A stretch of DNA of 64,000 nt. Source: Bombella pollinis (lineage in GTDB: Bacteria > Pseudomonadota > Alphaproteobacteria > Acetobacterales > Acetobacteraceae). The position numbers and the translations under genes were made by a program. A model generated the notes under the pieces. That model had not been told where the DNA came from, did not search any database, and was given only the letters and a program-made list of their open reading frames with translations. Shown piece after piece: positions 34,508 through 43,028 of this stretch (positions are counted from its first letter, which is position 1; each line of letters opens with the position of its first letter). Location of the stretch: NCBI RefSeq assembly GCF_026385485.1, contig NZ_JANIDX010000004.1, positions 124,001 to 188,000 on the forward strand, written 5' to 3'.

Positions 34508-35770
34508 TTACGCGCTCATGAGCGGGCGGATAGAGCGGGCCCGTAACGTCCCTTTCAAACCGCGAAGCTGCTCGAGCAGGGCTTTCTCCAATGTGGGGAT
34601 GTCCTGCCCCGGCTGAGCCTCAGCCTCGGTGACGACATAGCCAAGCTCGCCATCTGTTTGGAGGAACTGCGCTGTGAGGTTGCAGGCCGACTTCGCAAAA
34701 ATATCGTTGATTTGCCCTAAAATACCCGGCTGATTGGCATGGACGTGCATAAAGCGCATCCCACCGGGGCGTTCGCCAAGCTGTACTTGCGGGAAATTGA
34801 CCGCCCCGATGGTTGAGCCAACATCGGAATATTCCACTAGCTTTTGGGCGACTTCCACACCGATGCGCTCTTGTGCTTCCATCGTGGAGCCACCAATATG
34901 AGGGGTGAGCAACACATTCTCTAGCCCTTGCAGCGGAGTGGTAAAACGCTCTTGGCTGCTTTTTGGCTCGACAGGGAAAACATCAATCGCAGCCCCCATC
35001 AAATGCTTATCTTTAAGCGCGCGGGCAAGGGCCTCAAGGTCCACAACCGTACCACGGGCATTATTGAGGAGGATGGAGTTAGGCTTCATCGCACGGATTT
35101 CTGCCTCGCCAATCATGTCCTTTGTCTCTGGCGTTTCAGGAACATGAAGGGTGACAATATCGGACTGGCTTAGCAATTCCTCCAACGAGGCAACGGCGAT
35201 GGCGTTCCCATGGGGCAGGCGCGGGGCAATATCGTAATAAAGTACGCGCAGGCCGAAGGATTCCGCTAAAACAGAAAGCTGAGAGCCGATGGAGCCATAG
35301 CCAACAATGCCGACTGTCTTGCCGCGTACTTCCCACGCATTGGCGGCGGATTTCTCCCATCCACCGTGATGGCAGGCTTCCGAGCGGGAGGGGATGCGGC
35401 GGAGGAGCATCACAATCTCGCCCATGACCAGCTCCGCAACGGAGCGCGTATTGCTAAAAGGTGCGTTAAAGACAGGAATACCGGCCATACGCGCGGCATT
35501 AAGGTCCACCTGATTGGTCCCAATGCAGAAGCAGCCAATCGCCATTAGGCGGTTAGCAGAATGGATAATCTCGGCTGTAAGGCGCGTACGACTGCGGATG
35601 CCGACCATATGGACGCCATCAAGGGCCTCTTTAAGGGCATCGCCCTCCAAAGCTCCTTTTAAGCGGGTAACAGAGGCATAGCCTTGTTGCTCTAGGTAAT
35701 TAACCGCACTGTCATGAATCCCTTCCAACAGAAGGATTTTAATACGGTCTTTAGCGAGGGAGAGGGTCAT
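34508..35770 (-). CDS. serA: D-3-phosphoglycerate dehydrogenase, short E. coli-type with ACT domain
   Basis: SerA oxidises 3-phosphoglycerate to phosphohydroxypyruvate, the first step to serine. Landmarks are CFCIGTNQVDLNAARMAGI, the NAD motif VGIVGYGSIGSQL, catalytic Arg/Glu/His in NNARGTVVD and LLTPHIGGSTMEAQ, and a C-terminal ACT domain (HVHANQPGILGQINDIF), the serine-inhibition site. From ATG 35770 the protein has 420 residues, matching the gamma-proteobacterial short form rather than the roughly 525-residue form with an extra domain found in many alphaproteobacteria. The frame continues upstream to 35905 inside hisN, but that stretch is non-homologous. Confidence 0.93.
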   Translation of the reverse strand: MTLSLAKDRIKILLLEGIHDSAVNYLEQQGYASVTRLKGALEGDALKEALDGVHMVGIRSRTRLTAEIIHSANRLMAIGCFCIGTNQVDLNAARMAGIPVFNAPFSNTRSVAELVMGEIVMLLRRIPSRSEACHHGGWEKSAANAWEVRGKTVGIVGYGSIGSQLSVLAESFGLRVLYYDIAPRLPHGNAIAVASLEELLSQSDIVTLHVPETPETKDMIGEAEIRAMKPNSILLNNARGTVVDLEALARALKDKHLMGAAIDVFPVEPKSSQERFTTPLQGLENVLLTPHIGGSTMEAQERIGVEVAQKLVEYSDVGSTIGAVNFPQVQLGERPGGMRFMHVHANQPGILGQINDIFAKSACNLTAQFLQTDGELGYVVTEAEAQPGQDIPTLEKALLEQLRGLKGTLRARSIRPLMSA

Positions 35771-35853
35771 AGCGGGTAACCTCATCATAAGGGCGGGTGC
35801 CAACATGAGCGCGGCACGAAAGGAATCGTTCTTTATCTGTAACGGACAGCGCG

Positions 35854-36648
35854 TTAAGAGGAAAGGGCTTCTATCGCCTCCTGATGGAGGGTTGGGTTGG
35901 CACAAGCGAGGATAGTGCCATCACTTTCTAGTGTTAAAGCATTGCCTGCCCAATCTGTCACGCAGCCACCGGCCCCCGTGATGATGGGCAAAAGAGGCCC
36001 CCAATCCCACGGTTTGAGTGTATCTTCTGCGATGATGTCGATATGACCTAAACAGAGCAGCCCGTAAGCGTAAGCATCACCGCCCCATGAGGTCCGGCGC
36101 GTTTGTTTTTGGAGTTTTTGGAAGCATTGATATTGCGCAGGGCGGAAGATTTCTGGTGCGGTGCAGGAGAGTTCAGCCTCATGGAGGGGGACGTGCTGAC
36201 ATGTGCCGATATGGCCGGGCATGTGAGGGGCGTCATAACGGCTGGGTGCGCCTTCAACCCCTATCCAGCGTTCATTGGTTATTGGTTGGTCGATGATTCC
36301 CAAAACAGGGCGGCCTTTGTAAAAGAGGGAGATTAAACTCGTAAAGCTGGGGCGGCCTGTCACAAAGGCGCGCGTGCCGTCTATAGGGTCTAAGACCCAG
36401 AGCCATTCATTATCTATCTGGCCAGAGTGTCCCGCTTCCTCTCCTAAGATGGCATGATGGGGCACATGCTGGGTGAGGAGGGCCCGCATAGCAGCCTCAG
36501 CCTCTTGGTCAGCTTTGGTAACGGGACTGTCATCCTCTTTGGCATGAATAGCGAGTGACTGCCGAAAATAGGGAAGAATGACCCGCCGCGCGGCCTCGGC
36601 GCATTGTTGGGCGAGGGGAAGATAGTCAGAAAAAGCGGGGTGGGACAT
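35854..36648 (-). CDS. hisN: Histidinol-phosphatase HisN (inositol-monophosphatase family)
   Basis: This Mg-dependent phosphatase most probably removes phosphate from histidinol phosphate, as in actinobacteria and alphaproteobacteria that lack HisB-type phosphatase. The metal-binding signature is complete: AILGEEAG, WVLDPIDGTRAFVTGRP and the C-terminal PWDWGPLLPIITGAGG. Length is 264 aa. ATG 36648 is separated from the divergent kdsB start by 68 bases. Substrate is family-based; inositol-1-phosphatase or CysQ-type activity is possible. Confidence 0.85.
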   Translation of the reverse strand: MSHPAFSDYLPLAQQCAEAARRVILPYFRQSLAIHAKEDDSPVTKADQEAEAAMRALLTQHVPHHAILGEEAGHSGQIDNEWLWVLDPIDGTRAFVTGRPSFTSLISLFYKGRPVLGIIDQPITNERWIGVEGAPSRYDAPHMPGHIGTCQHVPLHEAELSCTAPEIFRPAQYQCFQKLQKQTRRTSWGGDAYAYGLLCLGHIDIIAEDTLKPWDWGPLLPIITGAGGCVTDWAGNALTLESDGTILACANPTLHQEAIEALSS

Positions 36649-36716
36649 AGGGCGGATATGCCTTTATTCTTACGGAGTAATTGACGAGACGCAGGGAGCG
36701 CGGCAATCAAGGACTC

Positions 36717-37466
36717 ATGCGAGCGATTATTGTCATCCCCTCCAGAATTGCCTCTACGCGGCTTCCACGCAAGGCTTTGGCTTTAATTGATGGCGAGGTG
36801 ATGATTGTTCATGTCGCCCGGCGTGCTGTGGCGGCTGGGTTGGGGCCGGTTTTAGTCGCTGCGGGCGATGATGAGATTAGCGCGGCTGTCTCCCATCTTC
36901 CCGGTGTGGAGGTGGTTTTAACAGACCCCGCTTTGCCCAGTGGCTCGGACCGTGTGCAAGCGGCGTTGGCTGTTTATGACCCTCACGAACATTACGATTC
37001 TGTCGTTAATCTCCAAGGGGATCTCCCTTTGATAGACCCCCAGATGATTGCAAAATCATTGCGCCCTTTAGAGGATGAGCAGTTTGCAATCGGCACCTTA
37101 GTGGCTCCCGTGCAGAGCGAGGCTGAAGCTAAGGCCGAGTCGGTTGTGAAGGTAGCTTGTGCGTTTCAGCATGATGATGCTGTAGCGCGGGCCTTATATT
37201 TTTCGCGCTCTGTGATTCCGTGGGGAGTGGGGCCTTTATGGCATCATGTAGGGGTGTATGCATGGCGGCGTAAGGCTTTAGCGCAATTTGTGAGATTGCC
37301 GCCTTCTTTGTTAGAAAAACGCGAACGCTTGGAGCAATTACGTGCTTTAGAGGCTGGCATGGCGGTCGGCTGTGTGCAGGTGGCTCATGCTCCGTTAGGT
37401 GTGGATACAGCAGAGGATTTAGCGCGGGTCAGGGCGCATCTGGGGGAGAGAGCATCATGCCGGTAA
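36717..37466 (+). CDS. kdsB: 3-deoxy-manno-octulosonate cytidylyltransferase
   Basis: KdsB activates Kdo as CMP-Kdo for lipopolysaccharide assembly in the cytoplasm. The nucleotidyltransferase start is AIIVIPSRIASTRLPRKAL, with LPSGSDRVQAAL and VVNLQGDLPLIDPQMI following. The CTP- and metal-binding aspartate is in the last. ATG 36717 fits (249 aa); the frame opens at 36681 with a 12-residue non-family extension. It overlaps pheA by ten bases, so the two are one operon. A waaA/kdtA partner is not in the window. Confidence 0.95.
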   Translation: MRAIIVIPSRIASTRLPRKALALIDGEVMIVHVARRAVAAGLGPVLVAAGDDEISAAVSHLPGVEVVLTDPALPSGSDRVQAALAVYDPHEHYDSVVNLQGDLPLIDPQMIAKSLRPLEDEQFAIGTLVAPVQSEAEAKAESVVKVACAFQHDDAVARALYFSRSVIPWGVGPLWHHVGVYAWRRKALAQFVRLPPSLLEKRERLEQLRALEAGMAVGCVQVAHAPLGVDTAEDLARVRAHLGERASCR

Positions 37467-38296
37467 TTGCATTTCAGGGCCGACCGGGTGCGTATTCCGA
37501 CCTTGCATGCCGTGTAACCCGGCCGGACTGGGTTACCCTACCATGCCGCAGCTTTGCCGAGACGATTGAGGCCGTGCGGGATGGGCAAGCTGATGAGGGG
37601 CTTTTACCGTGTGAGAACTCCCTTGCTGGGCGTGTGGCGGAGATTCATGCGCTCTTGCCAGAGGCGGGGTTAAAAATTGTTGGGGAGCATTTTCAGCGCG
37701 TGGAGCATTGCCTATTAGCCGTACCGGGGGCACGGCTTGAGGATATAAAGCGTGTTCATACCCACCCTGTAGCGATGGCACAGGTACGCGGCTTGCTTGC
37801 TTATTATGCGTTGGAGCCTGTGACGGAGTTTGATACAGCAGGCGCGGCGGAGCTTGTAGCTGGCTGGGGGCGGAAGGAAGATGCAGCCATTGCGTCCTCT
37901 CTAGCGGGGGAGCTGAATGGGTTGAATATTCTGCAACGCAATGTTGAGGATGCTGCCCATAATACAACGCGCTTTTACCGTGTTGCCCTGCCAGATTCTG
38001 TTACAGATGCTATGGCTGGGCAGCCGATGATGACGACATTGCTTGTCCATATTCGGCATGTGCCGGGGGCTTTATGTGATGTCTTAGCGTGTTTTGCACG
38101 TTATGGAGTCAACATGACGCGGATTGAGAGCTATATGCTGGGGGGCTCTTTTGAGGCGTCTCGTTTTTTGATGGATATAGAAGGTGCGGTGGAGGAGCCA
38201 AAGGTGCACCATGCCCTCACCGCGTTGGTAAAGGTAAGCGAGGGCCATCATATTTTGGGGAGTTACCCACGGAGTCCCTTCCGTGATGAGATGTGA
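37457..38296 (+). CDS. pheA: Prephenate dehydratase
   Basis: This monofunctional dehydratase converts prephenate to phenylpyruvate for phenylalanine. The periplasmic-binding-like domain starts IAFQGRPGAYSDLACR and includes ENSLAGRVAEIHALL and DDAAHNTTRFYRV-type text (VEDAAHNTTRFYRV), where the conserved TTRF sits. A C-terminal ACT domain (HVPGALCDVLACFARYGVNM with ESYMLGGSFEASRF) would bind phenylalanine for feedback inhibition. No chorismate mutase is fused (279 aa). Ten-base overlap with kdsB gives coupling of LPS and aromatic genes. Confidence 0.95.
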   Translation: MPVIAFQGRPGAYSDLACRVTRPDWVTLPCRSFAETIEAVRDGQADEGLLPCENSLAGRVAEIHALLPEAGLKIVGEHFQRVEHCLLAVPGARLEDIKRVHTHPVAMAQVRGLLAYYALEPVTEFDTAGAAELVAGWGRKEDAAIASSLAGELNGLNILQRNVEDAAHNTTRFYRVALPDSVTDAMAGQPMMTTLLVHIRHVPGALCDVLACFARYGVNMTRIESYMLGGSFEASRFLMDIEGAVEEPKVHHALTALVKVSEGHHILGSYPRSPFRDEM

Positions 38297-38321
38297 CCTT
38301 TCTCCCAGAGGGGAGGATGCT

Positions 38322-38327
38322 TATAAT
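38322..38327 (+). promoter_or_regulatory. Consensus -10 upstream of dapA
   Basis: A perfect TATAAT lies 52 bases before the chosen dapA start, in the gap after pheA. No convincing -35 is found at 16-18 bases, and the base before the box (GCT) nearly makes an extended -10. Confidence 0.45.
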
Positions 38328-38378
38328 GGTGGCATTATTTGTTGTGATGATTGAGAGATGAGGGCGGAGAGTATCATT

Positions 38379-39278
38379 ATGGCGCAGACGATTAATCAGC
38401 ACTATCGCGGCTCTTTGACCGCCCTTATCACCCCGATGAAGGCGGATGGCACGCTTGATGAGCAAACGGCTGCTCGTTTGATTGAGCGGCAGATTGAGGG
38501 GGGGACGACAGGGCTTATCCCCTCTGGCACAACGGGGGAGAGTCCTACACTCTCTCATGCTGAACATGGCCGTGTTGTTGAGCATTGTGTCGAGGTGGCA
38601 AATGGGCGCGCCTTGGTGATGGCGGGGGCTGGCTCTAACAGTACGCATGAGGCTGTGGGAATGGCTCGTCATGCCCATAAAGTAGGGGCAGATGCGTTGT
38701 TGGTTGTCGTGCCTTATTACAATAAACCAACGCAAGAAGGGCTTTACCGGCATTTTATGACGGTGGCAGATGCGACTCCTTTGCCGCTTTGGCTTTATTG
38801 TATTCCCGGTCGCTCGGTTGTTGATTTAACGCCAGAGACTCTAGGTCGCCTTGCTCAGCATCCTAATATTGTGGGTACAAAGGATGCCACGGCGAATCTC
38901 ACACGCCCGATTGCGGTGCGGCGTGTTGCAGGTGCAGCGTTTAATCAGCTTTCTGGTGAGGATGGGACGATTTTATCCTTCCTTGCGGCAGGTGGGCATG
39001 GCTGCATTAGTGTGACCTCTAACGTAGTGCCGGAGCTTTGTGCGCAACTTCATCGGCTTTGGCAGGAAGGGAAGGTGCAAGAGGCGATTGCGCTGCAAGA
39101 TAAGCTTATGCCGTTGCATGATGCCCTTTTTGCTGAGACAAGCCCTGCCCCGGCAAAATACGCGCTGTCTCGTTTAGGCCTTTGCACTCCGACTTTGCGT
39201 TTGCCGATGGTTGAGCCGCGTGATGAGACGAAGAAGCGGGTTGATGATGCTTTACGTTCGCTTGGGCTGTTGGGTTAA
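38379..39278 (+). CDS. dapA: 4-hydroxy-tetrahydrodipicolinate synthase
   Basis: DapA condenses pyruvate with aspartate semialdehyde, the entry to lysine and meso-diaminopimelate. The TIM-barrel landmarks are GSLTALITPMKADG, GLIPSGTTGESPTL (with the catalytic Thr pair) and LLVVVPYYNKPTQEG (catalytic Tyr). IVGTKDATANL carries the Schiff-base lysine. I chose ATG 38379 after GGCGGAGA; ATG 38358 would add seven residues. It is followed after nine bases by smpB. Confidence 0.95.
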   Translation: MAQTINQHYRGSLTALITPMKADGTLDEQTAARLIERQIEGGTTGLIPSGTTGESPTLSHAEHGRVVEHCVEVANGRALVMAGAGSNSTHEAVGMARHAHKVGADALLVVVPYYNKPTQEGLYRHFMTVADATPLPLWLYCIPGRSVVDLTPETLGRLAQHPNIVGTKDATANLTRPIAVRRVAGAAFNQLSGEDGTILSFLAAGGHGCISVTSNVVPELCAQLHRLWQEGKVQEAIALQDKLMPLHDALFAETSPAPAKYALSRLGLCTPTLRLPMVEPRDETKKRVDDALRSLGLLG

Positions 39279-39287
39279 GACGCGGAT

Positions 39288-39791
39288 ATGGCAGCGAGTA
39301 AGAAAAAGACAAAAGGCGGGCTGATTTCGCACGGTATTGCCGCGCAGAATCGTAAAGCCCGTTTTAATTACTCCATCATAGAGACTGTGGAAGCCGGACT
39401 GGTGCTAAAAGGGCCAGAGGTAAAAAGCTTGCGGATGGGGCGGGCTACATTGTCCGAATCTTATGCGGTTGAGCGCGAGGGCGAGCTTTGGCTTATTAAC
39501 TCCTATATTCCAGAATATCAGGGCGGAGTGTTGTCCCGCTTTGATACACGGGCACCACGGAAGCTTCTGCTGCACCGTAAGCAATTAGCCAAATATATTG
39601 GGGAGGTCACAAAGGCTGGGGCGTCTCTTGTGCCGTTAGATATTCATTTTAACGCGCGCGGTGTGGCTAAAGTAACGCTTGGCCTTGGGAAAGGGCGGAA
39701 GAAAGAAGATAAACGCCACGCGATTGCTGATAGAGACTGGCAGCGCGATAAAGCGCGTCTGCTGCGTAATAAAGGACGTGGTGAATATTGA
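39288..39791 (+). CDS. smpB: SsrA-binding protein SmpB
   Basis: SmpB delivers tmRNA to stalled ribosomes. The basic N-terminus leads to GIAAQNRKARFNYSIIETVE, GLVLKGPEVKSLRMG and the OB-fold motif INSYIPEY. The C-terminal tail that mimics mRNA/anticodon contacts is basic: KAR at KARLLRNKGRGEY. 167 aa is slightly long, with a normal fold. It ends in a strong terminator. The partner ssrA gene is not seen here. Confidence 0.96.
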   Translation: MAASKKKTKGGLISHGIAAQNRKARFNYSIIETVEAGLVLKGPEVKSLRMGRATLSESYAVEREGELWLINSYIPEYQGGVLSRFDTRAPRKLLLHRKQLAKYIGEVTKAGASLVPLDIHFNARGVAKVTLGLGKGRKKEDKRHAIADRDWQRDKARLLRNKGRGEY

Positions 39792-39794
39792 TAT

Positions 39795-39830
39795 AAAAAA
39801 CCCCACAGCATGCAGGCCGTGGGGTTTTTT
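39795..39830 (+). terminator. Rho-independent terminator after dapA-smpB
   Basis: A6-CCCCAC (39795-39806) pairs with GTGGGG-T6 (39819-39830) around a 12-base loop. The A and T runs flank the stem, so it could serve both strands. The downstream csp gene on the minus strand also ends near it (39877). Confidence 0.92.
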
Positions 39831-39876
39831 ATAAGGTGGGAGAGGTTGTAAAGGCACAACCTCCCTTTTCCTTTGC

Positions 39877-40575
39877 TTATTCAGCGGAGAGCTGTACAGC
39901 CTCAGGGCCTTTATGGCCTTGGATGACATGCATCCCAACAGCCTGACCATCAGCTAAGCTACGCAGGCCGGACCGCTCCAAAGCAGAAGCGTGGACGAAT
40001 ACATCCTTACCCCCAGCTTCTGGTGTGATGAAGCCAAAGCCCTTGGTGGTGTTGTACCATTTTACAATCCCGCGCATTTCTTCAGCTTGGGAGAGATCTG
40101 GTGCAGGGTGGAAACGCTCACGCTCTTGCCGCATAGGCGGTGCGGAGTGGCGGGGGGCTTCCTCTGTCGCAGTGCTGGCATCAACAGAGAGAACCTCGGC
40201 GACTTGGCGGCCTTTGGGGCCTTGGCCAACGCGTACAACAACAGTTGTGCCCGGTGCAGGCTCGCCATGGCCGATAGTGTTCAGCGTATTCGCGTGGAGG
40301 AAAACATCCCCGCTACCATCGCTCAGCCCAACAAAACCGAAGCCACGCTCGGAGTTGAACCATTTAACCGTCCCGGTGATTTCGGGGCCTGTGGGAGTGA
40401 TTTGCGGGCCACCACGGCCGCCACCGCCACCGCGGCGGGGGCCACCACCAAAGCCACCACGCGGCGCATCGTAACTGCCGCGATCGTCAAAATAGGAGGG
40501 TTGGGTCATAAAATCGCGGTCAAAACCGCCGCGGCGGGAGGAAAAGGAGCTGCGGTCGGATCTATTATTTCTCAA
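39877..40575 (-). CDS. Double cold-shock-domain RNA-binding protein with RGG-rich N-terminus
   Basis: The 232-residue protein has an N-terminal Arg/Gly-rich tail (about 1-60, with RRGGGGGRGG) and two cold-shock domains. Domain 1 (about 66-130) has GTVKWFNSERGFGFVG and DVFLHAN; domain 2 (about 166-230) has GIVKWYNTTKGFGFITPE and DVFVHAS. Both sets of RNP1 and RNP2 aromatic residues are intact, so it should bind single-stranded RNA or DNA. The longest frame starts with TTG at 40575; ATG 40509 would remove part of the RG-rich tail. I keep TTG because the composition is continuous across it. A long AT-rich leader precedes it. Confidence 0.83.
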   Translation of the reverse strand: MRNNRSDRSSFSSRRGGFDRDFMTQPSYFDDRGSYDAPRGGFGGGPRRGGGGGRGGPQITPTGPEITGTVKWFNSERGFGFVGLSDGSGDVFLHANTLNTIGHGEPAPGTTVVVRVGQGPKGRQVAEVLSVDASTATEEAPRHSAPPMRQERERFHPAPDLSQAEEMRGIVKWYNTTKGFGFITPEAGGKDVFVHASALERSGLRSLADGQAVGMHVIQGHKGPEAVQLSAE

Positions 40576-40766
40576 GTGTCTCGTCCCGTACTGGGGTCAT
40601 CAGGGAGGGGAGCAACATTCTGCTACCCTCAGGGTCTTAAAAGGCACCGCCATTCATGCGGTCCGATTAGGACGGTAGCATGTTTTTTCACTTACGCCAT
40701 ATGAAAAAGAAAAAACTGCGAAGATTTTTCAATCTCTTTAATTAAGGGAGGCACTATTAAAGAATT

Positions 40767-40793
40767 ACTATAAACTAGTCGCTTGGTTATCAA
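40767..40793 (-). promoter_or_regulatory. Candidate promoter of the cold-shock-domain gene
   Basis: On the minus strand, TTGATA (40788-40793) then 15 bases then TATAGT (40767-40772). The spacer is shorter than ideal. If used, the mRNA would have an untranslated leader of about 185 bases, in keeping with cold-shock genes whose leaders change fold with temperature. Confidence 0.33.
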
Positions 40794-40818
40794 TAAAATT
40801 GATTTAATATCCAGTCTT

Positions 40819-42921
40819 CTACCCAGCGGCGAGCAATCGTCCCGGCATGGCGCGGTCAAACAGGTGGAGGAGGTCTTGCAAGGCTGCTCCGCGTGGGCCT
40901 TGTAAGGTGGGGTTACGCGTTAGCTCACGCTGGCTATCATGGCGCATAGCGGTGAGGAGCAAAGCAAGGCGTGTGGGGTCGGCAAGGCGAAAGCCCGGTA
41001 AGCCAGATTGGCGGCTGCCTGCAAGGTCGCCCCCACCACGGATGCGGAAATCTTCATCAGCGATGAGGAAGCCATCCTCAGTATCGCGTAAGAGGGAGAG
41101 GCGTTTTTTCGCGGTGAAGCTGCTCTCCTCACTATGGAGGAGGAGGCAATAAGATTGTTGTGCCTCACGCCCCACCCGACCACGGAGTTGATGAAGCTGG
41201 GCAAGGCCGAAACGCTCAGCTTGCTCAATGACCATAATCGTTGCATTGGGGATATCAACGCCGACTTCAATCACCGTTGTGGCAACAAGGAGGCGTGTTT
41301 TGCCTTGCTCAAAGGCGGTGAGGGCCTTTTGGCGTGTCTCAATATCCTGTTTGCCGTGGGCAAGGCCGATGATGGGGCCGAATCGTTTGGTGAGTGCGGC
41401 CCAGCGTTCCTCCGCTGCGGCGGCACTTTGGCTTTCACTCTCCTCAATAAGAGGGCAGACCCAAAAGATTTGTTTTCCTTGCTCTAAGGCGCGCTTTATC
41501 CCTGCGAGAATATCATCCAATAGGCCCATATTATGAACAGTCGTATGGATGGGTTGGCGTCCGGCGGGTTTGCTATCCAGCCGGCTAACGCCCATCTCGC
41601 CCCATTCTGTGAGTTGAAGTGTGCGGGGGATGGGGGTGGCTGTCATGACTAGCACATCAGTTGCAGGGCCTTTTGTGGCGAGCTTCATACGCTGCTCCAC
41701 CCCAAAACGATGCTGTTCATCAATGACAGCAAGCCCGAGGTCAGCAAAGATGACACCATCTTGAAAGAGTGCATGCGTGCCGATGGCGATTTTAGCATGA
41801 CCATCGGCCAGCTTGGCTAAGGCAATCCGCCGGGCACGCCCTTTGATGGAGCCACTTAAAAAGACAAAGGGCACAGGGCAGAGGGCTTCAAAGGTGCTGG
41901 CATGTTGCTGAGCGAGGATTTCGGTCGGGGCCATGAAGGCCGCTTGAGTGCCGGCCTCTACAGCATGGAGCATGGCCATCATCGCGACAAGGGTTTTCCC
42001 TGCCCCTACATCACCTTGCAAAAGGCGCATCATCGGGGTGGGTTGGCGCATATCAGCGGCAATTTCATCTATGACACGGCTTTGGGCTGCGGTGGGGCGA
42101 TGGCCAAAACGTTCCAAAAGCTGTTGGCGGAGTGTGCCATCTCCAATAAGGGCACGCCCCTCGCGCGCCTGCGCTTGTTGGCGGGCCATCCCTAAGCAAA
42201 GCTGGTCAGCGAGGACTTCATCAGCGGCAAGGCGTGCGCGTGCGCGCTCTAAAAAGGGGGTGGGGTCCCCTTGTTGGGAGAGGCTTTCGGGCAGGTGTAA
42301 GGTTTCTAATGCCGTTTTAAAGGACGGCCAGCGATGTTTTTGCAGGAGGGGGGCATCTAACCATTCGGGGAGGTCATCGGGGATGAGGGCCAAAGCGGCC
42401 TTCATGGCACGGCGCACGGTGGAGGGGAATAATCCAGCCGTTAAGGGCCAGACAGGCTCTAACCACGGGAAGTTATCTCTCTTCTCCCACGCGATGATAT
42501 GGTCTGGCCGGGAGAGTGTGAGGCGGTCATGATAATGTCCTACTTTACCAGAGACGAGAATCTCCGTGCCTTCAGGGGGGAGGAACAGTCGCCCTTTTTG
42601 GAAGAAAGTAATCTCTAACATGCCCGTTTCATCATGGGCGGTGAGGATGGTCGGTTGGGAAGGCCGTGCAGGACGGCGAATGCCTAAGACGCGGACATGG
42701 CTTGTGAGTACGTCCCCCGTTGGGAGGGCGCGTCCTTCGGCAAGGGTCATTATTTTTCGGCGGTCAATGAGCTTTTCTGGCAGGGTAAAGAGCAGGTCAA
42801 TCACCCGTTTGCCGCCGCTAATTTTGCTTAATAATGTGGCATGGCGTGCTGTGAGTCCTGGCAAGCTCGTCAGCGGGGCCAAAAGCGGGGTAATCCGCAA
42901 AGAGGGAGGGGCAAGGGGCAT
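40819..42921 (-). CDS. recG: ATP-dependent DNA helicase RecG
   Basis: RecG remodels stalled forks and Holliday junctions. The N-terminal wedge/OB domain (SLPGLTARHATLLSKI) leads to the helicase core with Walker A LLQGDVGAGKTLVAMMAML, DEQH in AVIDEQHRFGVEQR, TATPIPRTL and the C-terminal LRGRVGREAQQSYCLLL with the RecG-type IRGGGDLAGSRQSGLPGFRLAD tail. ATG 42921 (700 aa) is my choice; the frame opens at 42984 without family similarity. It is divergent from mfd, a related translocase. Confidence 0.95.
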   Translation of the reverse strand: MPLAPPSLRITPLLAPLTSLPGLTARHATLLSKISGGKRVIDLLFTLPEKLIDRRKIMTLAEGRALPTGDVLTSHVRVLGIRRPARPSQPTILTAHDETGMLEITFFQKGRLFLPPEGTEILVSGKVGHYHDRLTLSRPDHIIAWEKRDNFPWLEPVWPLTAGLFPSTVRRAMKAALALIPDDLPEWLDAPLLQKHRWPSFKTALETLHLPESLSQQGDPTPFLERARARLAADEVLADQLCLGMARQQAQAREGRALIGDGTLRQQLLERFGHRPTAAQSRVIDEIAADMRQPTPMMRLLQGDVGAGKTLVAMMAMLHAVEAGTQAAFMAPTEILAQQHASTFEALCPVPFVFLSGSIKGRARRIALAKLADGHAKIAIGTHALFQDGVIFADLGLAVIDEQHRFGVEQRMKLATKGPATDVLVMTATPIPRTLQLTEWGEMGVSRLDSKPAGRQPIHTTVHNMGLLDDILAGIKRALEQGKQIFWVCPLIEESESQSAAAAEERWAALTKRFGPIIGLAHGKQDIETRQKALTAFEQGKTRLLVATTVIEVGVDIPNATIMVIEQAERFGLAQLHQLRGRVGREAQQSYCLLLHSEESSFTAKKRLSLLRDTEDGFLIADEDFRIRGGGDLAGSRQSGLPGFRLADPTRLALLLTAMRHDSQRELTRNPTLQGPRGAALQDLLHLFDRAMPGRLLAAG

Positions 42922-43028
42922 AGCGTGTAAACGGCTTTTGTGCTGACAGAGGGCCGAGGGAGCGTTATAGGGTAGCAAAACCATCAGATAATAAAAATAC
43001 TCTTATCTCATGAGGGGAGCCTGCTTTG

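Noticed and set aside
39991..40704. A 237-codon plus-strand frame opposite the cold-shock-domain gene
   Set aside because: It is antisense to the RGG and cold-shock coding sequence; its Ala/Thr-rich composition is an artefact of the reverse complement.
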